Below, one piece after another: positions 1-5,815 of a stretch of DNA of 8,008 bases; within the stretch, counting starts at the first letter, position 1; the number at the start of each line of letters is the position of its first letter. A program made the position numbers and the translations under genes. The notes below the pieces were generated by a model. The model was given only the letters and a program-made list of their open reading frames with translations. It ran no database searches and was not told where the DNA came from. This DNA is from an uncultured Micrococcales bacterium (GTDB taxonomy: Bacteria; Actinomycetota; Actinomycetes; Actinomycetales; Microbacteriaceae). The stretch covers positions 1 to 8,008 of the forward strand of contig CAIYTL010000008.1 in the NCBI GenBank assembly GCA_903929105.1, in the 5' to 3' direction.

Positions 1-143
1 TCTTTGACTCTGCTGGCAAGCCTGTCTTGTTGAGCCCTGGAAACACCTGGGTCGAACTGATGCCTAAAGATGTTGGCAGCATCAATATCAAATATGCAAA
101 AGTTGTTGCCACTCCATCGGCAAGCCCATCAGCTAGCAAATAG
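1..143 (+). CDS. C-terminal end of a DUF3048 (YerB-like) protein, partial
   Basis: This is the 3' end of a gene that begins before the window; the reading frame starts at base 3 and stops at TAG 141-143, giving 46 visible residues. The fragment contains FDSAGKPVLLSPGNTWVELMP, which resembles how DUF3048 (YerB family) proteins end: a short D-x-x-G turn, then a P-G-x-T-W-[VI]-E-[LI] strand. Members are usually exported or lipid-anchored in Gram-positive bacteria, and their role is not settled. The last residues, ATPSASPSASK, form a Pro/Ser/Ala-rich low-complexity tail, common at the ends of secreted actinobacterial proteins. The next gene starts 8 bases after the stop, so the two are probably co-transcribed. 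The family call rests on a short motif; the signal peptide and the rest of the domain lie outside the window. Confidence 0.65.
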   Translation, partial: FDSAGKPVLLSPGNTWVELMPKDVGSINIKYAKVVATPSASPSASK

Positions 144-151
144 CAAGTTCT

Positions 152-1414
152 ATGTCGAAGGTGACGCCTGAGCGGGCAAAGGCTTCGCAAAATGCCTTAA
201 TTTTGATGTTCTTGTTTCAAGGCATCATTACTACGACTCAGATACCTAGGGTGCCCCAGCTAATCGAGCAGATCGGCGTTAAGTTTGATCAGTGGGGCCT
301 TATTACTGGCTTCGCTGCGCTGGGTTCTATTGTTGGCCTTTCGATAGCCAATAGATTGATTGCTCGCTTTGGCGCTCAATGGGTTTCACAAATCTCGGCG
401 TTCACGGTCTGTTCGCTATTGGCCTCTTATGCTTTTATAACTAACCCACTTTTGTTCTTTGGCGCGAATATTCTTTGGGCGCTGGCGATGAGTTGCTTCA
501 ACATTTCGATTAACTCGCAGTCGGTCATTTTGCAAAACGCAATCAAGCGAGTCATCATTGGCAGGTTTCACGGCACCTGGGCCATTGGCGCTATGCTTTC
601 GGTTGCTTTCGCGGGGTTTCTAACCACTGTCACAAGCATTCAGGTTCACTTTGTAGCAATTGCTCTTTTGTGTCTTGCTGCGTTTATTGTCTCGAGTCAG
701 TTCATCCTCAACAAAAATGAGTCGCAAGCAGCTGAGCGCACGAAAAAGCCGGTTCGCATTCCTTTGTTTAAGACTCCTGCAAAAGTTTGGCTTCTCTCGT
801 TGGGCTTGTTTGTTTCGGTTTCGCCTGAACTCGCATTGATTGATTGGTCTGCCATTTTTAGCAGGGATGCCTTCGGTATTGCCGATTCTGGCCTCAGATC
901 GATTCCCTACACGGGTTTCATGATTTTCATGATTGTTGGGCGTCTTTCTATTGGTCGCCTGACGAAGCGCTGGCACATAAGTTCGATTGCCTCGGTTGGC
1001 GGTGTCATTGCCTTTACTGGTTTGGGTCTAAGTGTGCTTTTGGCACCAGCAATCGCTGCTTCGGCAACTTTGGGTTCGGTGGTGGCTGGCACGGCTTGTT
1101 GGTCGCTTGCCGGCTTAGGTTGTTCAACTTTAGTGCCTTCGTTCTTTAGCGCGAGCGGTCACGTCAAAGGCATGGATACCGCCACTGTGATGTCTCGAAT
1201 GAGCTTGGCTCAAACGCTGATTGTGATTGTCGCCAAGATCGTTATCGGTGCGATCGCCGAGAACGCCGGAATTCGAGAGGCTTTTATTGTGCCTTGCCTT
1301 TTGGTTCTTAGCGCTGCATTGATTGCCCGCATTTTGGCCAATGATGCCCGGCGAAATGACATTGTTGCCGACGCTTTTCCGATCACTGTTCCGATCTCGG
1401 TAATTGGTGAATAA
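152..1414 (+). CDS. Major facilitator superfamily transporter, YbjJ-like
   Basis: A 420-residue integral membrane protein, the normal length for a 12-helix MFS secondary transporter. Hydrophobic segments lie near residues 13-30, 47-68, 77-96, 99-120, 139-160, 165-186, 212-230, 252-268, 277-299, 303-330, 345-368 and 375-396. The loop between helices 2 and 3 (ANRLIARFGAQ, residues 66-76) is a degenerate MFS motif A, echoed in the second half by GRLSIGRLTKRW (263-274). A charged cytoplasmic loop (187-212) separates the halves. The SPELALIDW segment (224-232) puts acidic residues in helix 7, as in the YbjJ-like branch, whose substrates are mostly unknown. ATG at 152 is the first start after the upstream stop. 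No good Shine-Dalgarno precedes it, so it may depend on translation of the preceding gene; GTG at 161 is an alternative. Third positions look more T-rich than in the RND gene. Family is secure, substrate is not. Confidence 0.85.
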   Translation: MSKVTPERAKASQNALILMFLFQGIITTTQIPRVPQLIEQIGVKFDQWGLITGFAALGSIVGLSIANRLIARFGAQWVSQISAFTVCSLLASYAFITNPLLFFGANILWALAMSCFNISINSQSVILQNAIKRVIIGRFHGTWAIGAMLSVAFAGFLTTVTSIQVHFVAIALLCLAAFIVSSQFILNKNESQAAERTKKPVRIPLFKTPAKVWLLSLGLFVSVSPELALIDWSAIFSRDAFGIADSGLRSIPYTGFMIFMIVGRLSIGRLTKRWHISSIASVGGVIAFTGLGLSVLLAPAIAASATLGSVVAGTACWSLAGLGCSTLVPSFFSASGHVKGMDTATVMSRMSLAQTLIVIVAKIVIGAIAENAGIREAFIVPCLLVLSAALIARILANDARRNDIVADAFPITVPISVIGE

Positions 1415-1426
1415 AAAGAACTTTTA

Positions 1427-1440
1427 GCGAATAATTTCGC
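1427..1440. repeat. Short inverted repeat after the MFS gene
   Basis: GCGAA (1427-1431) and TTCGC (1436-1440) form a 5-bp dyad around TAAT, 13 bases after the MFS stop codon. No T-run follows, so it is not a convincing intrinsic terminator. It could be a weak hairpin at the end of the upstream transcript or chance. Confidence 0.3.
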
Positions 1441-1455
1441 CCAAAACCGTGTTCG

Positions 1456-1475
1456 ACTCTATTAATGGGTAGAGT
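1456..1475. promoter_or_regulatory. Inverted repeat in the RND upstream region
   Basis: ACTCTA (1456-1461) and TAGAGT (1470-1475) are perfect 6-bp arms around the 8-base spacer TTAATGGG. The dyad lies 38 bases before the RND start codon. It could be a regulator half-site pair or a small RNA hairpin. TATTAA at 1460-1465 is a possible -10 element overlapping it, but I find no matching -35, so I do not call a promoter here. Confidence 0.35.
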
Positions 1476-1480
1476 TGAAA

Positions 1481-1498
1481 TACTTACCTCGGTAAATA
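1481..1498. promoter_or_regulatory. Candidate operator palindrome before the RND gene
   Basis: TAcTTACCtcGGTAAaTA is an 18-base near-palindrome: TTACC (1484-1488) and GGTAA (1491-1495) are perfect arms around TC, and the outer TA/TA pairs also match across one mismatch. It ends 4 bases before the AAGGAG ribosome site of the RND gene. The size and symmetry resemble sites used by TetR-family repressors, which often control efflux pumps, but no such regulator is encoded here. The assignment is inferred from symmetry and position only. Confidence 0.4.
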
Positions 1499-1502
1499 AC
1501 TC

Positions 1503-1508
1503 AAGGAG
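1503..1508 (+). promoter_or_regulatory. Shine-Dalgarno that fixes the TTG start of the RND gene
   Basis: AAGGAG lies 5 bases before TTG at 1514. An in-frame TAA at 1493-1495 is followed only by ATA, ACT, CAA, GGA, GTC and ACA, so TTG is the first usable start and the strong ribosome site supports it. Confidence 0.85.
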
Positions 1509-1513
1509 TCACA

Positions 1514-4500
1514 TTGTTCAAACTTGCGAAACTTAGCCTGGCTAACCGTTCAGTCGTTTCACTCATCACGATTGTCGTGGCGCTGTTCGGCTTTTTATCT
1601 CTCGGTTCGCTCAAGCAAGAACTGATTCCTTCATTCGACAGCCCACAGGCAGCGATTGTGACTGCCCTGCCAGGTGCTTCACCTGAGATTATTGACACTC
1701 AGGTCAGCCAGCCGATCGAGACCGCTGTGCGCCAACTAAGTGGGCTTACAACGAGCAGCTCAACCTCGCAGGCGAACATCTCGATTGTTCGCGTCACTTT
1801 TGACTACGGCATTTCAAACTCGAAACTTCAAGAGAACCTCACAAACGCCGTTGCAGGCATCAAATCAACTTTGCCAACAGGCTCTGACCCAAAGGTTTTA
1901 ATCGGTTCGTTTGACAGCGTGCCAATCATCTCGCTGGGCGTTTCTTCGCTAACCGGCTCTAATGAAGAGCTGGGCAAAACTTTTGCAGCACGCGCCAACG
2001 AAGTTTTTGGCAACGTCACAGACCTAGGCACCATAAAGGTTGACGGAATCGCCACCAAGCGCCTGAACCTAACACTTAACACCGCAAAGCTGGCTGCAGC
2101 GGGTTTGAGCCAGCAATCAATCGTTACCGCGCTGACTAGCAACGGTCTGATTCTGCCCGGCGGCACCGTGAACGACTCTCAGGGCAGCCTGAGCGTGCAA
2201 ATAGGTTCATCAGTGAACTCAGTAGCTGATTTTGAGGCGCTGCCTTTGCTCGGAGGAACAGCAACTGCGACTTCTAGCTTTGGCTCAGGTGCGGCTGCAG
2301 GCACAGGTGCGTTTGCTGCGTCAGGCGCAGCTGCTGGTGCAGGTGCGGGTCTAAGCATTCCCGCCCCAAGCAAGCCCCTAACAATCGGCGATGTTGCCAC
2401 AGTTAAACTCGAAAACGCTCCAATCACAACGATTGCACGTGTGAATGGCAAAGAGGCGCTCTCGGTTTCGTTCACCAAAACTCAAAACGGTAACACCGTG
2501 GCCCTCTCGAGCTCAGTGCTTAGCAAAGTGGCCGAATTCAAGACCAAGCTTGGTGGCAATGTTGATGTCAACACCATTTTTGACCAGGCACCATATGTCA
2601 AGAAGTCAATCGACGAATTAACCAGCGAGGGTCTGCTCGGCCTTGGCTTTGCAATCATCATCATTTTGTTGTTCCTAATGTCGGTTAGACCAACTCTTGT
2701 AACAGCTATCTCGATTCCTACCTCGGTTCTGATTGCATTCATCGGCCTGGGTTCACTTGGTTACTCACTCAACCTCTTCACCTTGAGCGCATTAACTATT
2801 GCGATCGGGCGAGTGGTCGATGACTCGATTGTGGTAATCGAGAACATCAACCGACACCTCAGCTATGGCGAAGAAAAGAAAGACGCGATTCTCAACGCTG
2901 TGCGAGAGGTTGCAGGAGCCATCACAGCAGCAACCATCACCACCGTTGCGGTGTTCTTGCCGATCTCGTTGGTCGGCGGCCTTGTGGGCGAATTGTTCCG
3001 CCCATTCGGGTTCACCTTTACCATCGCTCTGATCGCTTCGCTGCTTGTGGCACTAACCATCGTCCCGGTGCTTGCATATTGGTTCTTGAAACCTAAGCAC
3101 AACTTCGCTGAAGGCACGAACCTCGAGGCGGCTATTGAAAAAGTTCGTCAAGACGAAGAAGCTCGCGAACGCAAGAGCTGGTTGCAGCGTGGCTACCTTC
3201 CGGTATTGCGAGGCACCCAACGCCACCCTTGGATCACGGTAGGTTCAGCGCTGTTGGTATTGTTCCTAACCTTTGGCATGGGCGGCTTTTTGAAGACCGA
3301 CTTTATCGGCTCAGGCGGCAGCAACGGCTTTTTGATTAACCAAACCTTGAAGCCTGGCGCCAGCATCGAAGAACAGTCTGCTGCGGCAGCCAAGATTGAA
3401 ACCGTGCTTGACAAACACTTTGTGAAAAACGACGGCCCTAAAGACGTTGAAAGCTGGATCACCACAATCGGCTCAAGTGGCGACGGTCGCGTAGCACTCG
3501 GCGGAGCCGCTGGCGGCATTCAACTGCAGGTTACTTCGGTTGATGGCGTTGACTCAAAGAAGCTGCAAGACACTCTGACAGCTGAGTTTGCAACGTTGAG
3601 CGATGTCGGCACCATCGAGTTCGCTTCGGGCAACGGCCAATCGTTTGGCGGTTCGTCAACCATCGACGTCAATGTGCTAGCTCCAGACGATGCAACCCTA
3701 GAGAAGGCAGTAGGCGTTCTCGAAGCGAAGCTAACCGGCATTGCTGGCACTAGCGCACCAACAGACACCTTGGCTAAGAAGCAGCGCACATTGCAGATCA
3801 CTGTGAATCGCTCAGCAGCAGCCGCCGTAGGCCTCAGCGAGATTGCTGTGACCGGTCAGGTGGCAAATGCGGTGCATCCGTCATCATTGGGTTCAGTCAA
3901 CGTCGCCGGAATCTCTACCCCGGTCTATGTTGTAAAAACCGATCTGGTCGACACCGTGGCGAAGGTCAAAAAGATTCAGATCATGACTTCGGTTGGCCCA
4001 GTTGCGCTTTCGAGCCTGGCTTCGGTCACCGAAGAGACCGTGCCTGCGTCAATCACAACTCAAAAGGGAAGCCGCGAGGCTACTGTGTCGCTCACCCCGA
4101 CCGATGCGAAGCCAGACCTAGGCAAGATCAACACCGAAGTTTCAAACCGACTCAAGGCACTCACAGCAACTTCGGGCACCGGTGAGAAGCTACCTGCAGG
4201 CGCAACCATCGACCTCGGCGGTGTAACCAAGCAGCAGGCTGATTCGTTCTCACAGCTTGGGCTGGCGCTCTTGGCTGCGATCGCAATCGTATTCATTGTT
4301 ATGGTTGCCACCTTCGGAAGCATCATTCAACCTTTGATTCTCTTGGTATCGATTCCGTTCGCGGCTACCGGCGCAATCGGCTTGCTACTCATCACCGACA
4401 CCGCGTTGGGCGTGCCTGCAATCATCGGCATGCTTCTGCTGGTAGGTGTGGTGGTTACGAACGCAATCGTGCTTATCGACTTGATCAATCAATATCGCAA

Positions 4501-4810
4501 GCAGGGTCGTGAACTCAACGAAGCCATTATGGATGGCGCCCGTCAGCGTCTGCGCCCGATTTTGATGACCGCTTTGGCGACAATCTTCGCGTTGATTCCA
4601 ATGGCAATCGGCCTGACCGGAAGCGGCGGATTTATTTCTAAGCCGCTGGCCATCGTGGTTATCGGCGGGCTTTTCTCGTCAACCATTTTGACTCTGGTAA
4701 TCGTTCCGGTGCTTTATGAGCTGGTTGAGGCAGGCAAAATCAAGCGCTCCGCAAAACGCCTTGCAAAACGTTCAGCTAAAAAAGCGGCCAAGCTTGAGGT
4801 TACCAACTAA
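1514..4810 (+). CDS. RND-family efflux transporter (AcrB/SwrC-like)
   Basis: A 1098-residue proton-driven exporter of the RND superfamily, somewhat longer than the usual 1000-1050. The duplicated layout is complete: TM1 near 14-32, a large extracytoplasmic loop (about 35-372), TM2-TM6 (374-525), a charged cytoplasmic linker (526-573, rich in E, K and R), TM7 (574-594), a second large loop, TM8-TM12 (916-1070) and a basic tail. TM4 carries GRVVDDSIVVIEN, whose D436/D437 match the paired proton-relay aspartates of AcrB. In TM10 the AcrB lysine position is T982 (VVTNAIVLID), as I recall for SwrC-like pumps of Gram-positive bacteria. Oddities are an Ala/Gly-rich insert at 247-288 and a Lys/Arg-rich C-terminus. 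No adaptor or outer-membrane partner gene is nearby, so it may act alone in a single-membrane cell. Likely substrates are lipophilic compounds or lipids, but nothing here shows which. Confidence 0.9.
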   Translation: MFKLAKLSLANRSVVSLITIVVALFGFLSLGSLKQELIPSFDSPQAAIVTALPGASPEIIDTQVSQPIETAVRQLSGLTTSSSTSQANISIVRVTFDYGISNSKLQENLTNAVAGIKSTLPTGSDPKVLIGSFDSVPIISLGVSSLTGSNEELGKTFAARANEVFGNVTDLGTIKVDGIATKRLNLTLNTAKLAAAGLSQQSIVTALTSNGLILPGGTVNDSQGSLSVQIGSSVNSVADFEALPLLGGTATATSSFGSGAAAGTGAFAASGAAAGAGAGLSIPAPSKPLTIGDVATVKLENAPITTIARVNGKEALSVSFTKTQNGNTVALSSSVLSKVAEFKTKLGGNVDVNTIFDQAPYVKKSIDELTSEGLLGLGFAIIIILLFLMSVRPTLVTAISIPTSVLIAFIGLGSLGYSLNLFTLSALTIAIGRVVDDSIVVIENINRHLSYGEEKKDAILNAVREVAGAITAATITTVAVFLPISLVGGLVGELFRPFGFTFTIALIASLLVALTIVPVLAYWFLKPKHNFAEGTNLEAAIEKVRQDEEARERKSWLQRGYLPVLRGTQRHPWITVGSALLVLFLTFGMGGFLKTDFIGSGGSNGFLINQTLKPGASIEEQSAAAAKIETVLDKHFVKNDGPKDVESWITTIGSSGDGRVALGGAAGGIQLQVTSVDGVDSKKLQDTLTAEFATLSDVGTIEFASGNGQSFGGSSTIDVNVLAPDDATLEKAVGVLEAKLTGIAGTSAPTDTLAKKQRTLQITVNRSAAAAVGLSEIAVTGQVANAVHPSSLGSVNVAGISTPVYVVKTDLVDTVAKVKKIQIMTSVGPVALSSLASVTEETVPASITTQKGSREATVSLTPTDAKPDLGKINTEVSNRLKALTATSGTGEKLPAGATIDLGGVTKQQADSFSQLGLALLAAIAIVFIVMVATFGSIIQPLILLVSIPFAATGAIGLLLITDTALGVPAIIGMLLLVGVVVTNAIVLIDLINQYRKQGRELNEAIMDGARQRLRPILMTALATIFALIPMAIGLTGSGGFISKPLAIVVIGGLFSSTILTLVIVPVLYELVEAGKIKRSAKRLAKRSAKKAAKLEVTN
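2252..2377 (+). other. Ala/Gly/Ser-rich low-complexity insert in the RND protein
   Basis: Residues 247-288 are dominated by Ala, Gly, Ser and Thr; the core 257-279 has 10 Ala and 7 Gly, and the segment ends in a Pro-rich stretch (PAPSKP). It interrupts the first extracytoplasmic loop between a FEALPL strand and LTIGDVATVKL, both conserved parts of the family fold. It is in frame and uses varied codons (GCA, GCG, GCT, GCC; GGT, GGC), so it is not a simple nucleotide slippage tract. Probably a flexible surface loop. Confidence 0.75.
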
Positions 4811-4820
4811 TGCGTTCAGC

Positions 4821-4835
4821 TAGCTTGCAAAGCTA
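4821..4835 (+). repeat. Inverted repeat TAGCTT-GCA-AAGCTA
   Basis: Perfect 6-bp arms (4821-4826, 4830-4835) around GCA, just after the RND stop codon. The right arm can instead pair with TAGCTTT at 4892-4898, so this hairpin and the longer-range pairing exclude each other. Confidence 0.4.
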
Positions 4836-4898
4836 TTGACCGTCTCGACGGTAAAATTGGGGCTTACGGCAGAAATGTCGTAGGCCCCAACTAGCTTT
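4829..4898 (+). promoter_or_regulatory. Possible three-way-junction leader of orn
   Basis: Three helices can form together on the plus-strand RNA. AAAGCTA (4829-4835) pairs with TAGCTTT (4892-4898) as a 7-bp closing stem; ACCGT/ACGGT (4839-4843, 4848-4852) forms a hairpin with loop CTCG; and the 14-bp hairpin 4857-4890 fills the rest. Only TTG, AAAA and C remain unpaired at the junction. The structure ends 6 bases before the annotated orn GTG. A -10-like TAAAAT at 4852-4857 lies inside it and could be the orn promoter instead, in which case only part would be transcribed. Inferred from base pairing alone. Confidence 0.3.
4857..4890 (+). terminator. Strong hairpin between the RND gene and orn, possible terminator
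   Basis: TTGGGGCTTACGGC (4857-4870) pairs with GTCGTAGGCCCCAA (4877-4890) over 14 positions, 12 Watson-Crick and two G-U, with loop AGAAAT. It is the most stable element in this gap. Downstream, CTAGCTTTT gives only a broken T-run of four, starting 5 bases after the stem, so termination of the RND transcript would be weak. On the minus strand the stem is followed by TTTT at once, but no minus-strand gene is near. It may equally be a 5'-leader hairpin of orn. Confidence 0.5.
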
Positions 4899-4904
4899 TG
4901 GATT

Positions 4905-5504
4905 GTGAAAAAGATGACAGAAAACCTCGTTTGGATCGATTGCGAAATGACGGGCTTAGACCCTCAGCGCGACTGCCTTGTTGAGATTGCCGTTGTGGTA
5001 ACCAATTCTGACCTTGAGCTATTGCACCCGGGTCTAGATGTTGTTATCAAACCTCGACAAGATTCACTCGAGGGAATGAATGACTTTGTGCGCAACATGC
5101 ACACCACCTCAGGGCTAATCAATGAATTCGACTCGGGTGTTTCAGTTGAAGAAGCTGAAAAAATGGTTTTGGAATACATTCAACAGTGGGTTCCAACAGA
5201 AAAGTCGGCTCCCTTGGCTGGCAATAGCATTGGCACCGACCGCATGTTCTTGAATCGCTACATGCCAATTCTCGATAACTTCTTGCACTATCGAAACATT
5301 GATGTTTCGAGCATCAAAGAACTTACTCGCCGGTGGTTTCCAACGGTGTATTTCAAAGTGCCTAAAAAAGATTCCGGGCACCGTGCACTCGCTGACATTC
5401 TCGAATCGATCAGCGAGTTGCGCTTCTATCGCAAAGTTGTGTTTGTCGAATCAGCGCTAAGCAATCACGAAATCGACCTTGCAATCGAGTCTTTGGGCAA
5501 ATAA
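4905..5504 (+). CDS. orn: Oligoribonuclease (DEDDh 3'-5' exoribonuclease)
   Basis: Orn degrades RNAs of two to five nucleotides to mononucleotides, the last step of RNA turnover, and hydrolyses pGpG from cyclic-di-GMP breakdown. It is cytoplasmic and dimeric. The protein is one DEDDh exonuclease domain of 199 residues, the usual size. Exo I is WIDCEMTGLD (10-19) with metal ligands D12 and E14; exo II is GNSIGTDRMFL with D112; exo III is GHRALAD with H159 and D164. The VSSIKELTRRWFP stretch (about 140-152) is highly characteristic of Orn. I keep GTG at 4905, but ATG at 4914 gives MTENLVWIDCE, closer to actinobacterial homologues; neither has a clear Shine-Dalgarno. tRNA-His follows 93 bases downstream, an arrangement I recall from other actinobacteria. 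The gap before the gene is highly structured. Confidence 0.95.
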   Translation: MKKMTENLVWIDCEMTGLDPQRDCLVEIAVVVTNSDLELLHPGLDVVIKPRQDSLEGMNDFVRNMHTTSGLINEFDSGVSVEEAEKMVLEYIQQWVPTEKSAPLAGNSIGTDRMFLNRYMPILDNFLHYRNIDVSSIKELTRRWFPTVYFKVPKKDSGHRALADILESISELRFYRKVVFVESALSNHEIDLAIESLGK

Positions 5505-5510
5505 GGCTCA

Positions 5511-5545
5511 TTGACGCTGACATGGGTTGGCTATTCTGCTAAACT
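5511..5545 (+). promoter_or_regulatory. Probable promoter of tRNA-His
   Basis: Two overlapping sigma-70-type readings are possible after the orn stop: CTGACA (5517-5522) with TAAACT (5540-5545) at 17-base spacing, or TTGACG (5511-5516) with TATTCT (5532-5537) at 15. The first has the better spacing and would start transcription near 5552, leaving about 45 bases of leader before the tRNA. Confidence 0.45.
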
Positions 5546-5555
5546 TTTCAAGTTG

Positions 5556-5569
5556 CTTGGCACACCAAG
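5556..5569 (+). repeat. Hairpin in the tRNA-His leader
   Basis: CTTGG (5556-5560) pairs with CCAAG (5565-5569) around CACA. It sits near the predicted start of the tRNA-His precursor. No T-run follows, so it is not an intrinsic terminator of orn. Confidence 0.35.
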
Positions 5570-5578
5570 GCCTTGCAT

Positions 5579-5594
5579 GATCGAGAAATCGATC
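5579..5594 (+). repeat. GNRA-capped hairpin just before tRNA-His
   Basis: GATCGA (5579-5584) and TCGATC (5589-5594) form a perfect 6-bp stem closed by GAAA, a GNRA tetraloop. It ends 3 bases before G-1 of tRNA-His, so in the precursor it would sit next to the RNase P cleavage point. Confidence 0.45.
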
Positions 5595-5597
5595 GAT

Positions 5598-5671
5598 GGT
5601 GGGTATAGCTCAGCTGGTAGAGCATCTGGTTGTGGTCCAGAGGGCCGCGGGTTCAAGTCCCGTTACTCACC
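5598..5671 (+). tRNA. tRNA-His (anticodon GTG)
   Basis: All arms can be drawn. The acceptor stem is GTGGGTA (5599-5605) with TACTCAC (5664-5670), one G-U pair. The D arm is GCTC/GAGC (5608-5611, 5620-5623). The anticodon stem TCTGG/CCAGA (5625-5629, 5637-5641) closes the loop TTGTGGT, with anticodon GTG at 5632-5634. The T arm is GCGGG/CCCGT (5647-5651, 5659-5663) with loop TTCAAGT. The histidine identity pair is present: an extra G-1 at 5598 opposite discriminator C73 at 5671. CCA is not encoded (CGA follows) and must be added afterwards. Two plus-strand open frames across this gene are artefacts. Confidence 0.98.
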
Positions 5672-5682
5672 CGAGCGTTCAG

Positions 5683-5727
5683 CGTGGCGGCAAAGTAAAT
5701 CGACGACAGTCGATTTACGCCGACACG
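5683..5727 (+). repeat. Long interrupted hairpin downstream of tRNA-His
   Basis: GTAAATCGAC (5695-5704) and GTCGATTTAC (5709-5718) are perfect 10-bp arms around GACA. Below an AAA bulge the stem continues with CGGC/GCCG (5688-5691, 5719-5722) and, past one G-A mismatch, CGTG/CACG (5683-5686, 5724-5727), giving 18 pairs in total. No T-run follows. It begins 12 bases after the tRNA, so it could guide 3' processing of the precursor, form part of a small RNA, or be an unknown dispersed repeat. Confidence 0.6.
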
Positions 5728-5740
5728 GTGCGCGAGACCA

Positions 5741-5810
5741 CCGAAGGTGTCGCAAAACTGTCGGAAGCCGAAGGTGTCGCAAGAACTTCTGAGCCGAAGG
5801 CGCCGCGCAA
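5741..5810. repeat. Degenerate tandem repeat, three copies of about 27 bases
   Basis: CCGAAGGTGTCGCAA occurs exactly at 5741-5755 and 5768-5782, with a diverged copy, CCGAAGGCGCCGCGCAA, at 5794-5810. Start-to-start distances are 27 and 26. The spacers are related too (AACTGTCGGAAG and GAACTTCTGAG), so the whole unit was duplicated. The third copy changes length by 2 bases, which argues against coding. The first copy can fold as CACC-GAA-GGTG with GCGA/TCGC below a bulge. Nothing else in the window repeats this unit, though GAGCGCCGAAAGGCGCC at 5854-5870 is similar to the third copy. Confidence 0.6.
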
Positions 5811-5815
5811 ATTCA

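Noticed and set aside
1413..1425. AAAAG-AA-CTTTT after the MFS gene considered as a terminator
   Set aside because: The loop would have two bases, the stem is almost all A-T, and no T-run follows a stable stem.
1828..4326. Series of minus-strand open frames of 84-112 codons inside the RND gene
   Set aside because: Shadows of the coding strand: the RND frame is continuous with family motifs throughout, and none of the antisense peptides shows a recognisable domain.
5651..5674. tRNA-His 3' end considered as a phage or island attachment site
   Set aside because: No second copy of the tRNA 3' end is in the window and no integrase gene is near; the downstream neighbours are core genes.
5741..5810. 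Tandem repeat considered as a CRISPR array
   Set aside because: Repeats are only 15-17 bases, spacers are 11-12 bases and related to each other, and no cas gene is present.
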